From JAZDCJ01 sp036311985 (GTDB lineage Bacteria > Actinomycetota > Actinomycetes > Actinomycetales > Micrococcaceae), in the NCBI RefSeq assembly GCF_036311985.1, contig NZ_JAZDCJ010000004.1: 64,000 nt of DNA; one strand, given 5' to 3'. The position numbers were made by a program, and so were the translations under genes. This document shows positions 42,449 to 51,156 of this stretch, one piece after another. A model generated the notes under the pieces. It had not been told where the DNA came from, did not search any database, and was given only the letters and a program-made list of their open reading frames with translations. Position 1 is the first letter of the stretch; each line of letters opens with the position of its first letter.

Positions 42449-43597
42449 ATGAGCGGGACCATGAGCGGGACCACGGCAGGGGCCGGCGGAGCGGACGGCG
42501 TCCTCGAGTGCGGCGTCGTCGTCATCGGGGGAGGGATCGCCGGGCTCTCGCTCGCCGCGGTCCTGGCGCCCCGCACCGGCGTCGTCCTCCTCGAGGCGGA
42601 GGAGGAGCTCGCCCACCACACCTCCTCCCGCTCGGCCCAGCAGCTCATCCCCAGCTACGGGCCCGAGCCGGTGCGCGCCCTGACCCGGCGCACCCTCGAG
42701 GCCCTCGCCGCGCTGCCGCCCGGGCCCCGCGGACCGCTGGCCTGGCCGAGCTCCTTCCTCATGGTCGGCACGCGGCGGGACGTGGACGCGCACGGCTCCG
42801 ACGCCATGGCCGGGATCGGCCGCGCCGAGGCGCTGCGGCTGTCCCCGGTGCTGCGCCCGGAGGCGTTCGAGGCCGCCGGCCTGGACGCGACGAGCGTCAG
42901 GACCGACGCCGCCGGGCTCATCGAGCACCATCGCCGACTCGCCCGTGGGCACGGGGCGGCGGTCCTGACAGGGCAGCGCGTCGTCGGCGCCGAGCGCGTC
43001 GACGGGTCGTGGACGGTGCGGACCGCGGCCGGGGCCGTGGTCCGCGCCCCGTGGCTCGTCGACGCCGCCGGCGCGTGGGCCGACGGGGTCGCACGGGCCG
43101 CCGGCGCCGCACCGCTCGGCCTGGTCCCCCTGCGCCGCACCGCCGCGTACGTCCGCGTCGCCGAGCCGCTTCCCGAGGGGACCCCGATGACGGCCGCGGC
43201 CGACGACTCCTGGTACTTCCGCCGCGAGGGGGAGCTCGTGCTCGTCTCGCCGGCAGAATCGGAGCCCGCCGAGCCGGGTGACGCGCAGCCACGGGCGGCC
43301 GACGTCGCCGACGTCGTCCGCCGGATCGAGGCCGCGACGACGCTTCAGGTGACGGGCGTGGAGCGGGCGTGGACCGGGCTGCGCACCGAGGCGCCCGACG
43401 GCGTGCCCGTCCTGGGGCCCGACCCGGACGTGCCCGGCTTCTTCTGGCTCGCCGGGCAGGGCGGCTACGGCTTCCAGACCTCGACGGGCATGGCGGAGCT
43501 CGCCGCCGCGCTGCTCCTGGGCGATCAGCCGCCCTTCGGCCCGGACGTCGTCGCCGCCCTGTCGCCGGGACGCTTCCGGCGCCGCGCCACCGAGTGA
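42449..43597 (+). CDS. FAD-dependent oxidoreductase (glycine/D-amino acid oxidase family)
   Basis: A 382-residue DAO-family flavoprotein. Residues 23-50 form the FAD-binding beta-alpha-beta unit (VVVIGGGIAGLSLAAVLAPRTGVVLLEAE), followed by SSRSAQQLIPSYG, and the C-terminal GLRTEAPDGVPVLGPDPDVPGFFWLAGQGGYGFQTS is typical of the family. Directly after kbl, oxidation of glycine to glyoxylate is an attractive but unproved role. The start has CAGGCT 6 nt upstream and no ribosome binding site. An ATG 12 nt downstream is also in frame. Confidence 0.82.
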   Translation: MSGTMSGTTAGAGGADGVLECGVVVIGGGIAGLSLAAVLAPRTGVVLLEAEEELAHHTSSRSAQQLIPSYGPEPVRALTRRTLEALAALPPGPRGPLAWPSSFLMVGTRRDVDAHGSDAMAGIGRAEALRLSPVLRPEAFEAAGLDATSVRTDAAGLIEHHRRLARGHGAAVLTGQRVVGAERVDGSWTVRTAAGAVVRAPWLVDAAGAWADGVARAAGAAPLGLVPLRRTAAYVRVAEPLPEGTPMTAAADDSWYFRREGELVLVSPAESEPAEPGDAQPRAADVADVVRRIEAATTLQVTGVERAWTGLRTEAPDGVPVLGPDPDVPGFFWLAGQGGYGFQTSTGMAELAAALLLGDQPPFGPDVVAALSPGRFRRRATE

Positions 43598-43633
43598 TTT
43601 CAGTTTTCCCAATCGCTCTGCGATGCTCATGAC

Positions 43634-44872
43634 GTGAGCACCGACACGCCTGCCCTCGGGGCGGGATTCAGCTGGCTGTGGACCTCCTCCGCGCTGTCCA
43701 ACCTCGCGGACGGCGTCCTGAAGATCGCCCTGCCCCTCATCGCCCTGCGCTTCACCGATTCTCCCGCCCTGATCGCCGGGCTCGGCGTCGCCCTGAGCCT
43801 GCCGTGGCTGCTCTTCGCCCTGCCCGCGGGAGCGCTCGCCGACCGTTGGGACCGGCGGCGCTCGATGCTCGGCGCGAACGCCGTCCGCTGCCTCGTGCTG
43901 CTCCTGCTGTGCGCGGCCTTTCTCGGCGGCTTCGCCCAGTTGTGGGTCCTCTACGTCGCGGCGTTCGTGATCGGCTGCACCGAGACGCTCTACGACACCT
44001 CGGCCCAGTCGATCCTGCCCCAGCTCGTGCCCGCGGCCCGCCTGGACGCCGCGAACGGGCGGCTGCAGGCCGCCGAGCTCACGACCAACCAGTTCATCGG
44101 CCCGCCGCTCGGCGGCGTCCTCGCCGCGGGAGGGGCCGCGCTCGCCTTCGCCACGCCCGCCGGGCTCTGGCTCGTCGCCGTCGGCGCGCTGTGGATGGTG
44201 CGCGGATCGTTCCGCATCCAGCGCACGGGCACGGCGACGACCCTGCGCGCGGACATCGGCGAGGGCCTGCGCTTCCTGTGGTCCAACATCGTCCTGCGCG
44301 TCCTGGCCCTCATGGTCGGCGGATTCAACCTCGCCACGAGCGCCATGTTCGCCGTGTTCGTGCTCTACGCCGTCGGGCCCGCCTCGCCCATGGGGCTCAG
44401 CGAGCCCGCGTTCGGCCTGCTGCTCACCGCGACGGCCGCGGGGGCCGTGGCGGGCTCGCTCCTCGCCGGCCAGGCCGCCGCGCTCCTGGGCCGGTCCCGC
44501 TCGCTGCTCATCGCCATCGTCACGGGCGCCGTGCTCGTGGGCCTGCCGGCCCTGACGGCGAACCCCTGGGCGATCGGGGCGTCCTTCCTCGTTGGCGGGC
44601 TCGGGATCGCGCTGTGGAACGTCATCACCGTGACCCTGCGGCAGCGGATCGTCCCCGCCGCGCTCATGGGCCGGGTCAACAGCGGCTACCGGCTCCTCGC
44701 CTGGGGCACGATGCCGCTCGGCGCGGCGGCCGGCGGCCTGCTCGCCGAGTGGATCGGCCTGCGGCCCGTGTTCGCCGTCTTCGGCCTGCTGACGCTCGCC
44801 TTGCTCGTGGGGATGGTGTGGGTCACCGACGCCCGGATCGCGCAGGCGGAGGACGACGCCGCCCGCGCCTGA
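43634..44872 (+). CDS. MFS transporter (DHA3/EntS-like)
   Basis: A 412-residue integral membrane protein with about twelve hydrophobic helices and the cytoplasmic motif A variant GALADRWDRRRSML between helices 2 and 3. The DTSAQSILPQLVPAARLDAANGRLQ stretch and the middle loop are typical of the DHA3 group, which includes siderophore and macrolide exporters. The substrate is not inferable. GTG start with GATGCT 6 nt upstream. It converges with hutD, 15 nt away. Confidence 0.85.
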   Translation: MSTDTPALGAGFSWLWTSSALSNLADGVLKIALPLIALRFTDSPALIAGLGVALSLPWLLFALPAGALADRWDRRRSMLGANAVRCLVLLLLCAAFLGGFAQLWVLYVAAFVIGCTETLYDTSAQSILPQLVPAARLDAANGRLQAAELTTNQFIGPPLGGVLAAGGAALAFATPAGLWLVAVGALWMVRGSFRIQRTGTATTLRADIGEGLRFLWSNIVLRVLALMVGGFNLATSAMFAVFVLYAVGPASPMGLSEPAFGLLLTATAAGAVAGSLLAGQAAALLGRSRSLLIAIVTGAVLVGLPALTANPWAIGASFLVGGLGIALWNVITVTLRQRIVPAALMGRVNSGYRLLAWGTMPLGAAAGGLLAEWIGLRPVFAVFGLLTLALLVGMVWVTDARIAQAEDDAARA

Positions 44873-44887
44873 GGGCGCGCCCCCGGG

Positions 44888-45583
44888 TCACGGGGCCCCG
44901 GGTCCTCCGGGGGCGTCGAGGGAGACCACGGCGAGGAAGCCGCGGCCCGTGACAGTGGGCGCGTCGCCGCCGTAGCCTCCCGCGCCGGGCACGAGGTCGT
45001 AGCGCTCGAGCGCTGCGTGCTTCGATCCTGCCCCGGAGGCCTCCGCCGCCGGGAGCACGGCCTCCGCCGCGCCGTCCAGGAACACGGCGTACTGGCCCGC
45101 GAAGACGGGGTGCGGCCGTTTCCGGGACAGCTCGACGATGGCCACATGGGCCTTCCATCCGCCGGCCGTGATGACGTTGAGGTTGCGCACGGAACCCGTC
45201 GGCAGGGTGGCCGAGGCCGGTGCCCCGCCGTCGAAGCGGAAGGGGCGGTGGCGCTCGAGGCCCTGCTCGCGCCCCTGGACCGTGAGCAGGAGCAGCTCGC
45301 CCTCGACGACGGTCAGGACGCGTTCGCAGCCGTCGAACGCGGAGAACGGGCCGGCGCGGTCCACGTCCGCGAGGCTGATGCGCCAGGGACGGGCGCCGGC
45401 GTCGTCCGCCTCGGCGGCGAGCAGGACGCGCGTGGTTCCGCCGCCGTTGCGCCAGCGCTCGGGACGGGCCGAGGAGAAGCGGACGACGCCGGGGCCGCAC
45501 CCCGTGCGCGGGACGTCGTCGCGTGCGCCACCCGGACGCGGGGCCTCCACGCCGTCCGGGGAGCCGCCCCGAGGGGTCCCCAT
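44888..45583 (-). CDS. hutD: HutD/Ves family protein
   Basis: A 231-residue cupin-like protein of the HutD family, found in hut operons; in Pseudomonas it is proposed to limit hut expression by binding a pathway intermediate. Diagnostic stretches are RWRNGGGTTRVLL, WRISLADVDRAGPFSAFDGCERVLTVVEG and RPFRFDGGAPASATL. It follows hutH by 6 nt. The first 30 residues (Gly/Pro/Arg-rich) lie outside the family and the true start may be further in, near GVVRFSSARPE. Confidence 0.85.
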   Translation of the reverse strand: MGTPRGGSPDGVEAPRPGGARDDVPRTGCGPGVVRFSSARPERWRNGGGTTRVLLAAEADDAGARPWRISLADVDRAGPFSAFDGCERVLTVVEGELLLLTVQGREQGLERHRPFRFDGGAPASATLPTGSVRNLNVITAGGWKAHVAIVELSRKRPHPVFAGQYAVFLDGAAEAVLPAAEASGAGSKHAALERYDLVPGAGGYGGDAPTVTGRGFLAVVSLDAPGGPGAP

Positions 45584-45589
45584 GCCGGC

Positions 45590-47167
45590 CTAGGCCAGCT
45601 CCGGCGCGCCCGCGCCGCGTGCGGCGGCGTTGGCGGCCTCGAGGAGCGAGCCGTCCCGCACGAGGGCGAGCACGGCCTGGATCTCAGGCGCGAGGTAGCG
45701 GTCCGTGCCCGGGCCCTCCACAACGGAGCGGATGGCCGTGCGGACGGCCGTCACGACGGGGGACGACTTCGAGGAGCCAAGGCCACCGTCGCGCAGGTCG
45801 AGCGCCCGGGCCGAGGTGAGCAGTTCGACGGCCAGCACCTGCTCGAGGCCGTCGATTCCCCGGCGCAGCTTCAGGCCCGCGGCCCAGCCCATGGAGACGT
45901 GGTCCTCCTGCATCGCGGAGCTCGGGATCGAGTCCACCGAGGCCGGGACGGCGAGCCGCTTGAGCTCGGAGACGATGCCGGCCTGGGTGTACTGGGCGAT
46001 CATGTGGCCCGAGTCGACGCCCGGATCGTCCGCGAGGAACGCGTTGAGGCCGTGGTTGCGGGCCTTGTCCAGGAAGCGGTCGGTGCGCCGCTCGGAGATG
46101 GAAGCGAGGTCGGCGACCGCGATCGCCAGGAAGTCCAGGGCGTAGCCAACGGGGGCGCCGTGGAAGTTCCCGTTGGACTCGACCCGGCCGTCCGGCGTCA
46201 CGACGGGGTTGTCGATCGCCGAGGCGAGTTCGAAGCCCGCCACGGATTCCGCGTGGTCCAGCGTCGCCCGCACGGCGCCGTGCACTTGCGGGGCGCAGCG
46301 CAGCGAATAGGCGTCCTGGACGCGCGTGAAGCGGTGCTCGCCGTGCTTCTGCTCCTCGATGAGCACCGAGCCCGCGAGGACGGTGCGCAGGTTCGCGGCG
46401 GAGGCCAGCTGGCCGGGGTGCGGGCGCAGGGCGTGCAGGTCCTCGGCGAAGACGGCGTCCGTGCCGAGCAGGCCCTCGACGCTCATCGCCGCGGCGAGGT
46501 CGGCCGTGGTGACGAGGCGGCGCAGGTCGGCCGCGGCCATGAGCAGCATCCCGAGCATGCCGTCGGTCCCGTTGATGAGGGCCAGGCCCTCCTTCTCCAC
46601 GAGCTCGACCGGCTCCAGCCCGGCCTCGGCGAGCGCGTCGGCCGCGTCGACGAGCCGGCCGTCGCGCGTGCGGGCCCGTCCCTCGCCCATGACGGCGAGG
46701 GCGCAGTGGGACAGCGGCGCGAGGTCGCCCGAACAGCCCAGGGAGCCGTACTCGCCGACGACGGGCGTGATGCCGTGGTTCAACAGCGCCGCGTAGGCGC
46801 GGGCCACGAGCGGCCTCACGCCCGTGCGGCCCGTGGCCATGGTGTGCAGGCGGTTGAGCATGAGCCCGCGGACGACCTCGCGGTCCACCTCGGCGCCGGA
46901 GGAGGCCGCGTGGGAGCGGATGAGGGAGCGCTGCAGCTGGGCGCGCAGCTCGACGGGGATCTGCTTGGTGGCGAGGGCCCCGAACCCGGTGGAGACGCCG
47001 TAGTGCGGGCGTTCGTCGTGGACGAGCCCGTCGATGACGGCCCGGGAGGACTCCATGGCGGCGAGCGCCTCGGGGGAGAGGACGACCTCAGCGCCGCCGC
47101 GGGCCACGGCCACGACCTCGGCGGGGCTGAGCGGCGTGGGGGCGAGGGTCACGGTGCCTGCGGACAT
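45590..47167 (-). CDS. hutH: histidine ammonia-lyase
   Basis: First step of histidine degradation: L-histidine to urocanate and ammonia. The 525-residue enzyme carries the segment that cyclises to the MIO prosthetic group, EYGSLGCSGDLAPLSH, with Cys145-Ser146-Gly147 where the textbook enzymes have Ala-Ser-Gly; Cys at this place is, as I recall, known in actinobacterial enzymes. NYGVSTGFG-like HYGVSTGFGAL, the QDAYSLRC region and the ESNGNFHG loop are intact. Start ATG at 47167 has AAAGGAC upstream on the minus strand. It is divergent from the IclR gene across 183 bp. Confidence 0.95.
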   Translation of the reverse strand: MSAGTVTLAPTPLSPAEVVAVARGGAEVVLSPEALAAMESSRAVIDGLVHDERPHYGVSTGFGALATKQIPVELRAQLQRSLIRSHAASSGAEVDREVVRGLMLNRLHTMATGRTGVRPLVARAYAALLNHGITPVVGEYGSLGCSGDLAPLSHCALAVMGEGRARTRDGRLVDAADALAEAGLEPVELVEKEGLALINGTDGMLGMLLMAAADLRRLVTTADLAAAMSVEGLLGTDAVFAEDLHALRPHPGQLASAANLRTVLAGSVLIEEQKHGEHRFTRVQDAYSLRCAPQVHGAVRATLDHAESVAGFELASAIDNPVVTPDGRVESNGNFHGAPVGYALDFLAIAVADLASISERRTDRFLDKARNHGLNAFLADDPGVDSGHMIAQYTQAGIVSELKRLAVPASVDSIPSSAMQEDHVSMGWAAGLKLRRGIDGLEQVLAVELLTSARALDLRDGGLGSSKSSPVVTAVRTAIRSVVEGPGTDRYLAPEIQAVLALVRDGSLLEAANAAARGAGAPELA

Positions 47168-47194
47168 CGGCGTCCTTTCGGGAAATGGAACGGG

Positions 47195-47205
47195 GGTTCT
47201 GAACC
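47195..47205. promoter_or_regulatory. palindrome GGTTC-T-GAACC upstream of hutH
   Basis: Perfect 5-bp arms around one base, 27 bp before the hutH start in the hutH/iclR divergent region. It is a candidate site for the adjacent IclR regulator; it does not match the HutR motif I recall from corynebacteria. Confidence 0.4.
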
Positions 47206-47350
47206 ATGAAACACGGCGGGCACCCTTGGCGTCAATGTACCGACTGATGAAAATCTCTTGCCATCTGCTGCAACGATGTGCTGTCATGGATGTGAGCCAG
47301 GCAATATCAGCCCGGCCACCCAGCAGCCCGACGACGCCGAGGAGCACCCC

Positions 47351-47995
47351 ATGGCCGAGAACGCCGACGCCACCACCCGGACGGCGGACCGCGTCCTGGC
47401 CCTGTTGCGCGCCGTGTGCGAGGCCGACGGGGTCAAGCTCTCCGACGCGGCCAAGGAGGTCGGACTCTCGCCGTCGACGGCGCTGCGTCTGCTGCGCACG
47501 CTCGAGGCCAACGGCTTCGCCCGCAAGGACGATTCCGGGGCCTACCGGCCCGGCTTCCGCATGATCCAGCTCGGCGTCGAGGCGCTCGGGCACGAGTCGC
47601 TCATCGAGGCGGCCCGCCCCGCCCTGCGCCGGCTCGTCGACGCCACGGGCGAGTCCGCCTACCTCTCCGTAGCCACGGGCAACGGCCACGGGCTCTACCT
47701 CGCCATCGAGGAGGGCACGCACACCGTCCGCCACGTCAACTGGGTCGGCCGGACCTTCCCCCTTCAGAACAGCGCCTCCGGCGCCGTGCTCCGGGGCGCG
47801 GTCGCCCCGGGAGGCTACCTCGTGGTCCCCGACGGCGTCGAGGTCGACGTCACGGCCGTGGCCGCGCCGGTCATGGTCGGCGGCAAGGTCGCCGCGGCCC
47901 TCTCCGTCGTCGCGCCGAGCTACCGCACCACGGCGGAGGCCGCCGAACGCACCGGCGCCCTCGTCGCGGGCGAGGCCGCCGAGCTCTTCACGTGA
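47351..47995 (+). CDS. IclR family regulator, probable hut repressor
   Basis: A 214-residue regulator with an N-terminal winged helix (RTADRVLALLRAVCEADGVKLSDAAKEVGLSPSTALRLLRTLEANGF) and a shortened effector domain; the usual IclR length is about 250. It sits between divergent hutH-hutD and hutU and so almost surely controls histidine use, as HutR does in corynebacteria. The effector is likely histidine or urocanate (inference). The ATG at 47351 follows GAGGAG by 7 nt; an upstream in-frame start at 47258 adds 31 residues of no family resemblance. Confidence 0.85.
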   Translation: MAENADATTRTADRVLALLRAVCEADGVKLSDAAKEVGLSPSTALRLLRTLEANGFARKDDSGAYRPGFRMIQLGVEALGHESLIEAARPALRRLVDATGESAYLSVATGNGHGLYLAIEEGTHTVRHVNWVGRTFPLQNSASGAVLRGAVAPGGYLVVPDGVEVDVTAVAAPVMVGGKVAAALSVVAPSYRTTAEAAERTGALVAGEAAELFT

Positions 47996-48078
47996 GCCCG
48001 GCCGGCACCACCCCGTCCACGCAGTCCACCCCGTCCAGCCCCCGAACCGAACCCCGCCACGACAGACAAGGAACAGCG

Positions 48079-49800
48079 ATGACCTTCACGCAGCACGATC
48101 CCTCCCGCACCGTCCGCGCCCCGCGCGGCACCGAACTGACCGCGAAGTCGTGGCAGACCGAGGCGCCGTTGCGCATGCTCATGAACAACCTCGATCCGGA
48201 GGTCGCCGAGCGTCCCGAGGACCTCGTCGTCTACGGCGGCACGGGCCGCGCCGCCCGCTCCTGGGAGGCCTACGACGCGATCGTGAAGACCCTCGCCGAC
48301 ATCGAGGACGACGAGACGCTCCTGATCCAGTCCGGCAAGCCCGTCGGGGTCTTCCGCACCAACGTGTGGGCTCCCCGCGTGCTGATCGCCAACTCCAACC
48401 TTGTCGGCGACTGGGCGACGTGGCCCGAGTTCCGCAAGCTCGAGGCCGAGGGCCTGATGATGTACGGGCAGATGACCGCGGGCTCCTGGATCTACATCGG
48501 CACGCAGGGCATCCTCCAGGGCACCTACGAGACCTTCGCCGCCGTCGGACGCAAGCTCGCGGCCGAGGGCCGCCACCCCGCGCCGGCCGCCGAGGGCTCG
48601 GGGGAGGGCCCCCTGGCCGGGACGCTGACCCTGACCGGGGGGTGCGGCGGCATGGGCGGCGCGCAGCCGCTCGCCGTCACCCTCAACGACGGAGCCTGCC
48701 TCGTCGTGGACGTCTCCGAGGACCGCTTGCGCCGCCGCGTCGGCAAGCGCTACCTCGACGAGGTCGAGACCGACCTCGACGCCGCGATCGCCAAGGTCCA
48801 GGCGGCCAAGGCGGAGCGCCGCGGCTGGTCCGTCGGCTACGTCGGCAACGCCGCCGAGGTCTTCCCCGAGCTGCTGCGCCGCCACGGGGCCGGCGAAGTG
48901 GTGATCGACGTCGTCACCGACCAGACGAGCGCCCACGACCCGCTGAGCTACCTGCCGCTCGAGTACACGGTCGAGCAGTGGGCCGCCGAGGCCGCCGCCG
49001 ATCCGGTGGGCTTCACCAAGAAGGCCCAGGAGTCCATGGCACGCCACGTCCAGGCGATGGTGGAGTTCCAGGATGCCGGCGCCGAGGTCTTCGACTACGG
49101 CAACTCCATCCGCGACGAGGCCCGCAAGGGCGGCTACGACCGCGCGTTCGAGTTCCCCGGCTTCGTCCCCGCCTACATCCGCCCGCTCTTCTGCGAGGGC
49201 CTCGGCCCGTTCCGCTGGGTCGCCCTGTCCGGCGACCCCGAGGACATCCGGGTGACGGACGAGGCGATCAAGGAGCTCTTCCCGGAGAACGCCCACCTGC
49301 GCAAGTGGCTCGACGCCGCGGCCGAGCGCGTCGAGTTCGAGGGCCTGCCGGCGCGCATCTGCTGGCTCGGCTACGGCGAGCGCCACCAGGCCGGCCTGCT
49401 CTTCAACCGCCTCGTCGCCGAGGGCAAGGTCAAGGCGCCGATCGTGATCGGCCGCGACCACCTCGACTCGGGCTCGGTCGCCAGCCCCTACCGGGAGACG
49501 GAGTCCATGAAGGACGGCTCCGACGCGATCGCCGACTGGCCGCTGCTCAACGCCCTGACCGCCGCGAGCTCGGGCGCGACCTGGGTCTCCCTGCACCACG
49601 GCGGCGGGGTCGGCATCGGCCGCTCCATCCACGCCGGGCAGGTCTCCGTGGCCGACGGCACGGAGCTCGCCGCAGCCAAGCTCACCGCGCTGCTGACCAA
49701 CGACCCCGGCATGGGCGTCATCCGCCACGTCGACGCCGGCTACGAGCGCGCCTCCGAGGTCGCCGCCGAGCGCGGCGTCCGTATCCCGATGGCCGAGTAG
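48079..49800 (+). CDS. hutU: urocanate hydratase
   Basis: Second step of histidine degradation: urocanate to imidazolonepropionate using tightly bound NAD+. The 573-residue protein shows the urocanase signatures: WQTEAPLRMLMNNLDPEVAE, VYGGTGRAARSWEAYD, GGCGGMGGAQPLAV (NAD-binding), and VSLHHGGGVGIGRSIHAGQV with a conserved ICWLGYGERH Cys region. Start ATG has AAGGAA 6 nt upstream. It is 83 nt after the IclR gene and leads the hutU-yjiH-M20-hutF-hutI run. Confidence 0.96.
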   Translation: MTFTQHDPSRTVRAPRGTELTAKSWQTEAPLRMLMNNLDPEVAERPEDLVVYGGTGRAARSWEAYDAIVKTLADIEDDETLLIQSGKPVGVFRTNVWAPRVLIANSNLVGDWATWPEFRKLEAEGLMMYGQMTAGSWIYIGTQGILQGTYETFAAVGRKLAAEGRHPAPAAEGSGEGPLAGTLTLTGGCGGMGGAQPLAVTLNDGACLVVDVSEDRLRRRVGKRYLDEVETDLDAAIAKVQAAKAERRGWSVGYVGNAAEVFPELLRRHGAGEVVIDVVTDQTSAHDPLSYLPLEYTVEQWAAEAAADPVGFTKKAQESMARHVQAMVEFQDAGAEVFDYGNSIRDEARKGGYDRAFEFPGFVPAYIRPLFCEGLGPFRWVALSGDPEDIRVTDEAIKELFPENAHLRKWLDAAAERVEFEGLPARICWLGYGERHQAGLLFNRLVAEGKVKAPIVIGRDHLDSGSVASPYRETESMKDGSDAIADWPLLNALTAASSGATWVSLHHGGGVGIGRSIHAGQVSVADGTELAAAKLTALLTNDPGMGVIRHVDAGYERASEVAAERGVRIPMAE

Positions 49801-49809
49801 AAGCAGACC

Positions 49810-51153
49810 ATGGACAACACCCGCAATCCCGAGGTCCAGGAGACCGCGACCGCGCGGAGGCCCCGCGGGACCTGGCGCTTCTTCGTCTACAGCGTCATCG
49901 GCATCTTCATGTTCTTCGTCCCGATCACCATCGGGGAGAGGAACACCATCCCGCTGGACCACCTCGTCACGGCCGTCTCCACGCTCCTCGGCGGCGGAGC
50001 GAAGTTCGTGGCGCTCGCGCTCATCGTCGCGGGCACGATCTACCCGTTCGCGAGCGGGCGCTGGAAGGAGTCGCCGGTCAAGCGCACCTTCGCCTTCCTG
50101 AACATCCTCGGCCTCGCCACGGGCACGGCGCTCGTGTTCGGCGTCGGCCCGGCGTGGCTCTTCGACCCGGACCTGGGACCCTTCCTCTTCGACAAGCTCG
50201 TCATCCCCGTCGGCCTGATCGTCCCGATCGGCGCCGTCTTCCTGGCCATGCTCGTCGGATACGGCCTCATGGAGTTCACGGGCGTCCTGGTCCAGCCGGT
50301 CATGCGCCCCGTGTGGCGCACGCCGGGCCGCTCGGCGGTGGACGCGGTCGCCTCGTTCGTCGGCAGCTACTCCCTGGGGCTGCTGATCACCGACCGCGTG
50401 TACCGCGCCGGCCGCTACACGGCCCGCGAGGCGGCGATCATCGCCACGGGCTTCGCCACGGTCTCGGTGACGTTCATGGTGATCGTGGCCAAGACGCTGG
50501 ACATCATGCACTTGTGGCTGCCGTACTTCTTCCTCACCTTCGCCGTCACCTTCCTCGTCACCGCGATCACGGTGCGGATCCCGCCGCTGAGCCGGATCAA
50601 GGAGGACTACTACCCGGGGGCGGAGCCCCAGCCCGAGGAGAAGGTCACCTCCCGCCGCCTCGCGACGGCGTGGGACGAGGCCATGCAGGTCCTCGCGAAG
50701 GCGCCGGGCCTGGGCCGGAACGTCTTGGAGAACTTCCGCGACGGGGTCCTGATGGCCATGGCGATCCTGCCCTCGATCCTCTCCGTGGGGCTGATCGGCC
50801 TGCTGTTGGCCCGCTTCACGCCCGTCTTCGACTGGCTCGGCTACGTCTTCTTCCCGATCACGTGGGCCCTGCAGCTGCCGGACCCGATGCTGGCCGCGAA
50901 GGCCTCCGCAGTGGGCATCGCCGAGATGTTCCTGCCGGCCACGGTCGTCGCGGGTCACGAGTCGGAGCTGCTGCGCCTGGTCATCGGCGTCGTCTCCGTC
51001 TCGGCGATCATCTTCTTCTCCGCGCTCGTGCCGTGCATCCTGGCCACGCGCATCCCGATCAAGGTGTGGCAGCTCGTGGTGATCTGGTTCCAGCGTGTCG
51101 CGCTGACGCTGATCCTCGCCACCCCGGTCGCGTTCCTCATCGCAGAAAGGTAG
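49810..51153 (+). CDS. YjiH family membrane transporter
   Basis: A 447-residue membrane protein of the YjiH/nucleoside-recognition (Gate) family. About ten hydrophobic segments are visible, with the Gate-type stretch SAVDAVASFVGSYSLGLLITDRVYRAG around residue 180 and a second half with NVLENFRDGVLMAMAILPSILSVGLIGLL. Such genes are common in actinobacterial hut clusters, so histidine or urocanate transport is the likely role, inferred from context. It starts 9 nt after hutU and ends 3 nt before the M20 gene. Confidence 0.85.
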   Translation: MDNTRNPEVQETATARRPRGTWRFFVYSVIGIFMFFVPITIGERNTIPLDHLVTAVSTLLGGGAKFVALALIVAGTIYPFASGRWKESPVKRTFAFLNILGLATGTALVFGVGPAWLFDPDLGPFLFDKLVIPVGLIVPIGAVFLAMLVGYGLMEFTGVLVQPVMRPVWRTPGRSAVDAVASFVGSYSLGLLITDRVYRAGRYTAREAAIIATGFATVSVTFMVIVAKTLDIMHLWLPYFFLTFAVTFLVTAITVRIPPLSRIKEDYYPGAEPQPEEKVTSRRLATAWDEAMQVLAKAPGLGRNVLENFRDGVLMAMAILPSILSVGLIGLLLARFTPVFDWLGYVFFPITWALQLPDPMLAAKASAVGIAEMFLPATVVAGHESELLRLVIGVVSVSAIIFFSALVPCILATRIPIKVWQLVVIWFQRVALTLILATPVAFLIAER

Positions 51154-51156
51154 CCC

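Noticed and set aside
44873..44915. GC-rich inverted repeats between the MFS gene and hutD as a bidirectional terminator
   Set aside because: Several short CCCCGGG/CCCGGGG pairings compete and most overlap the end of hutD; no single convincing stem.
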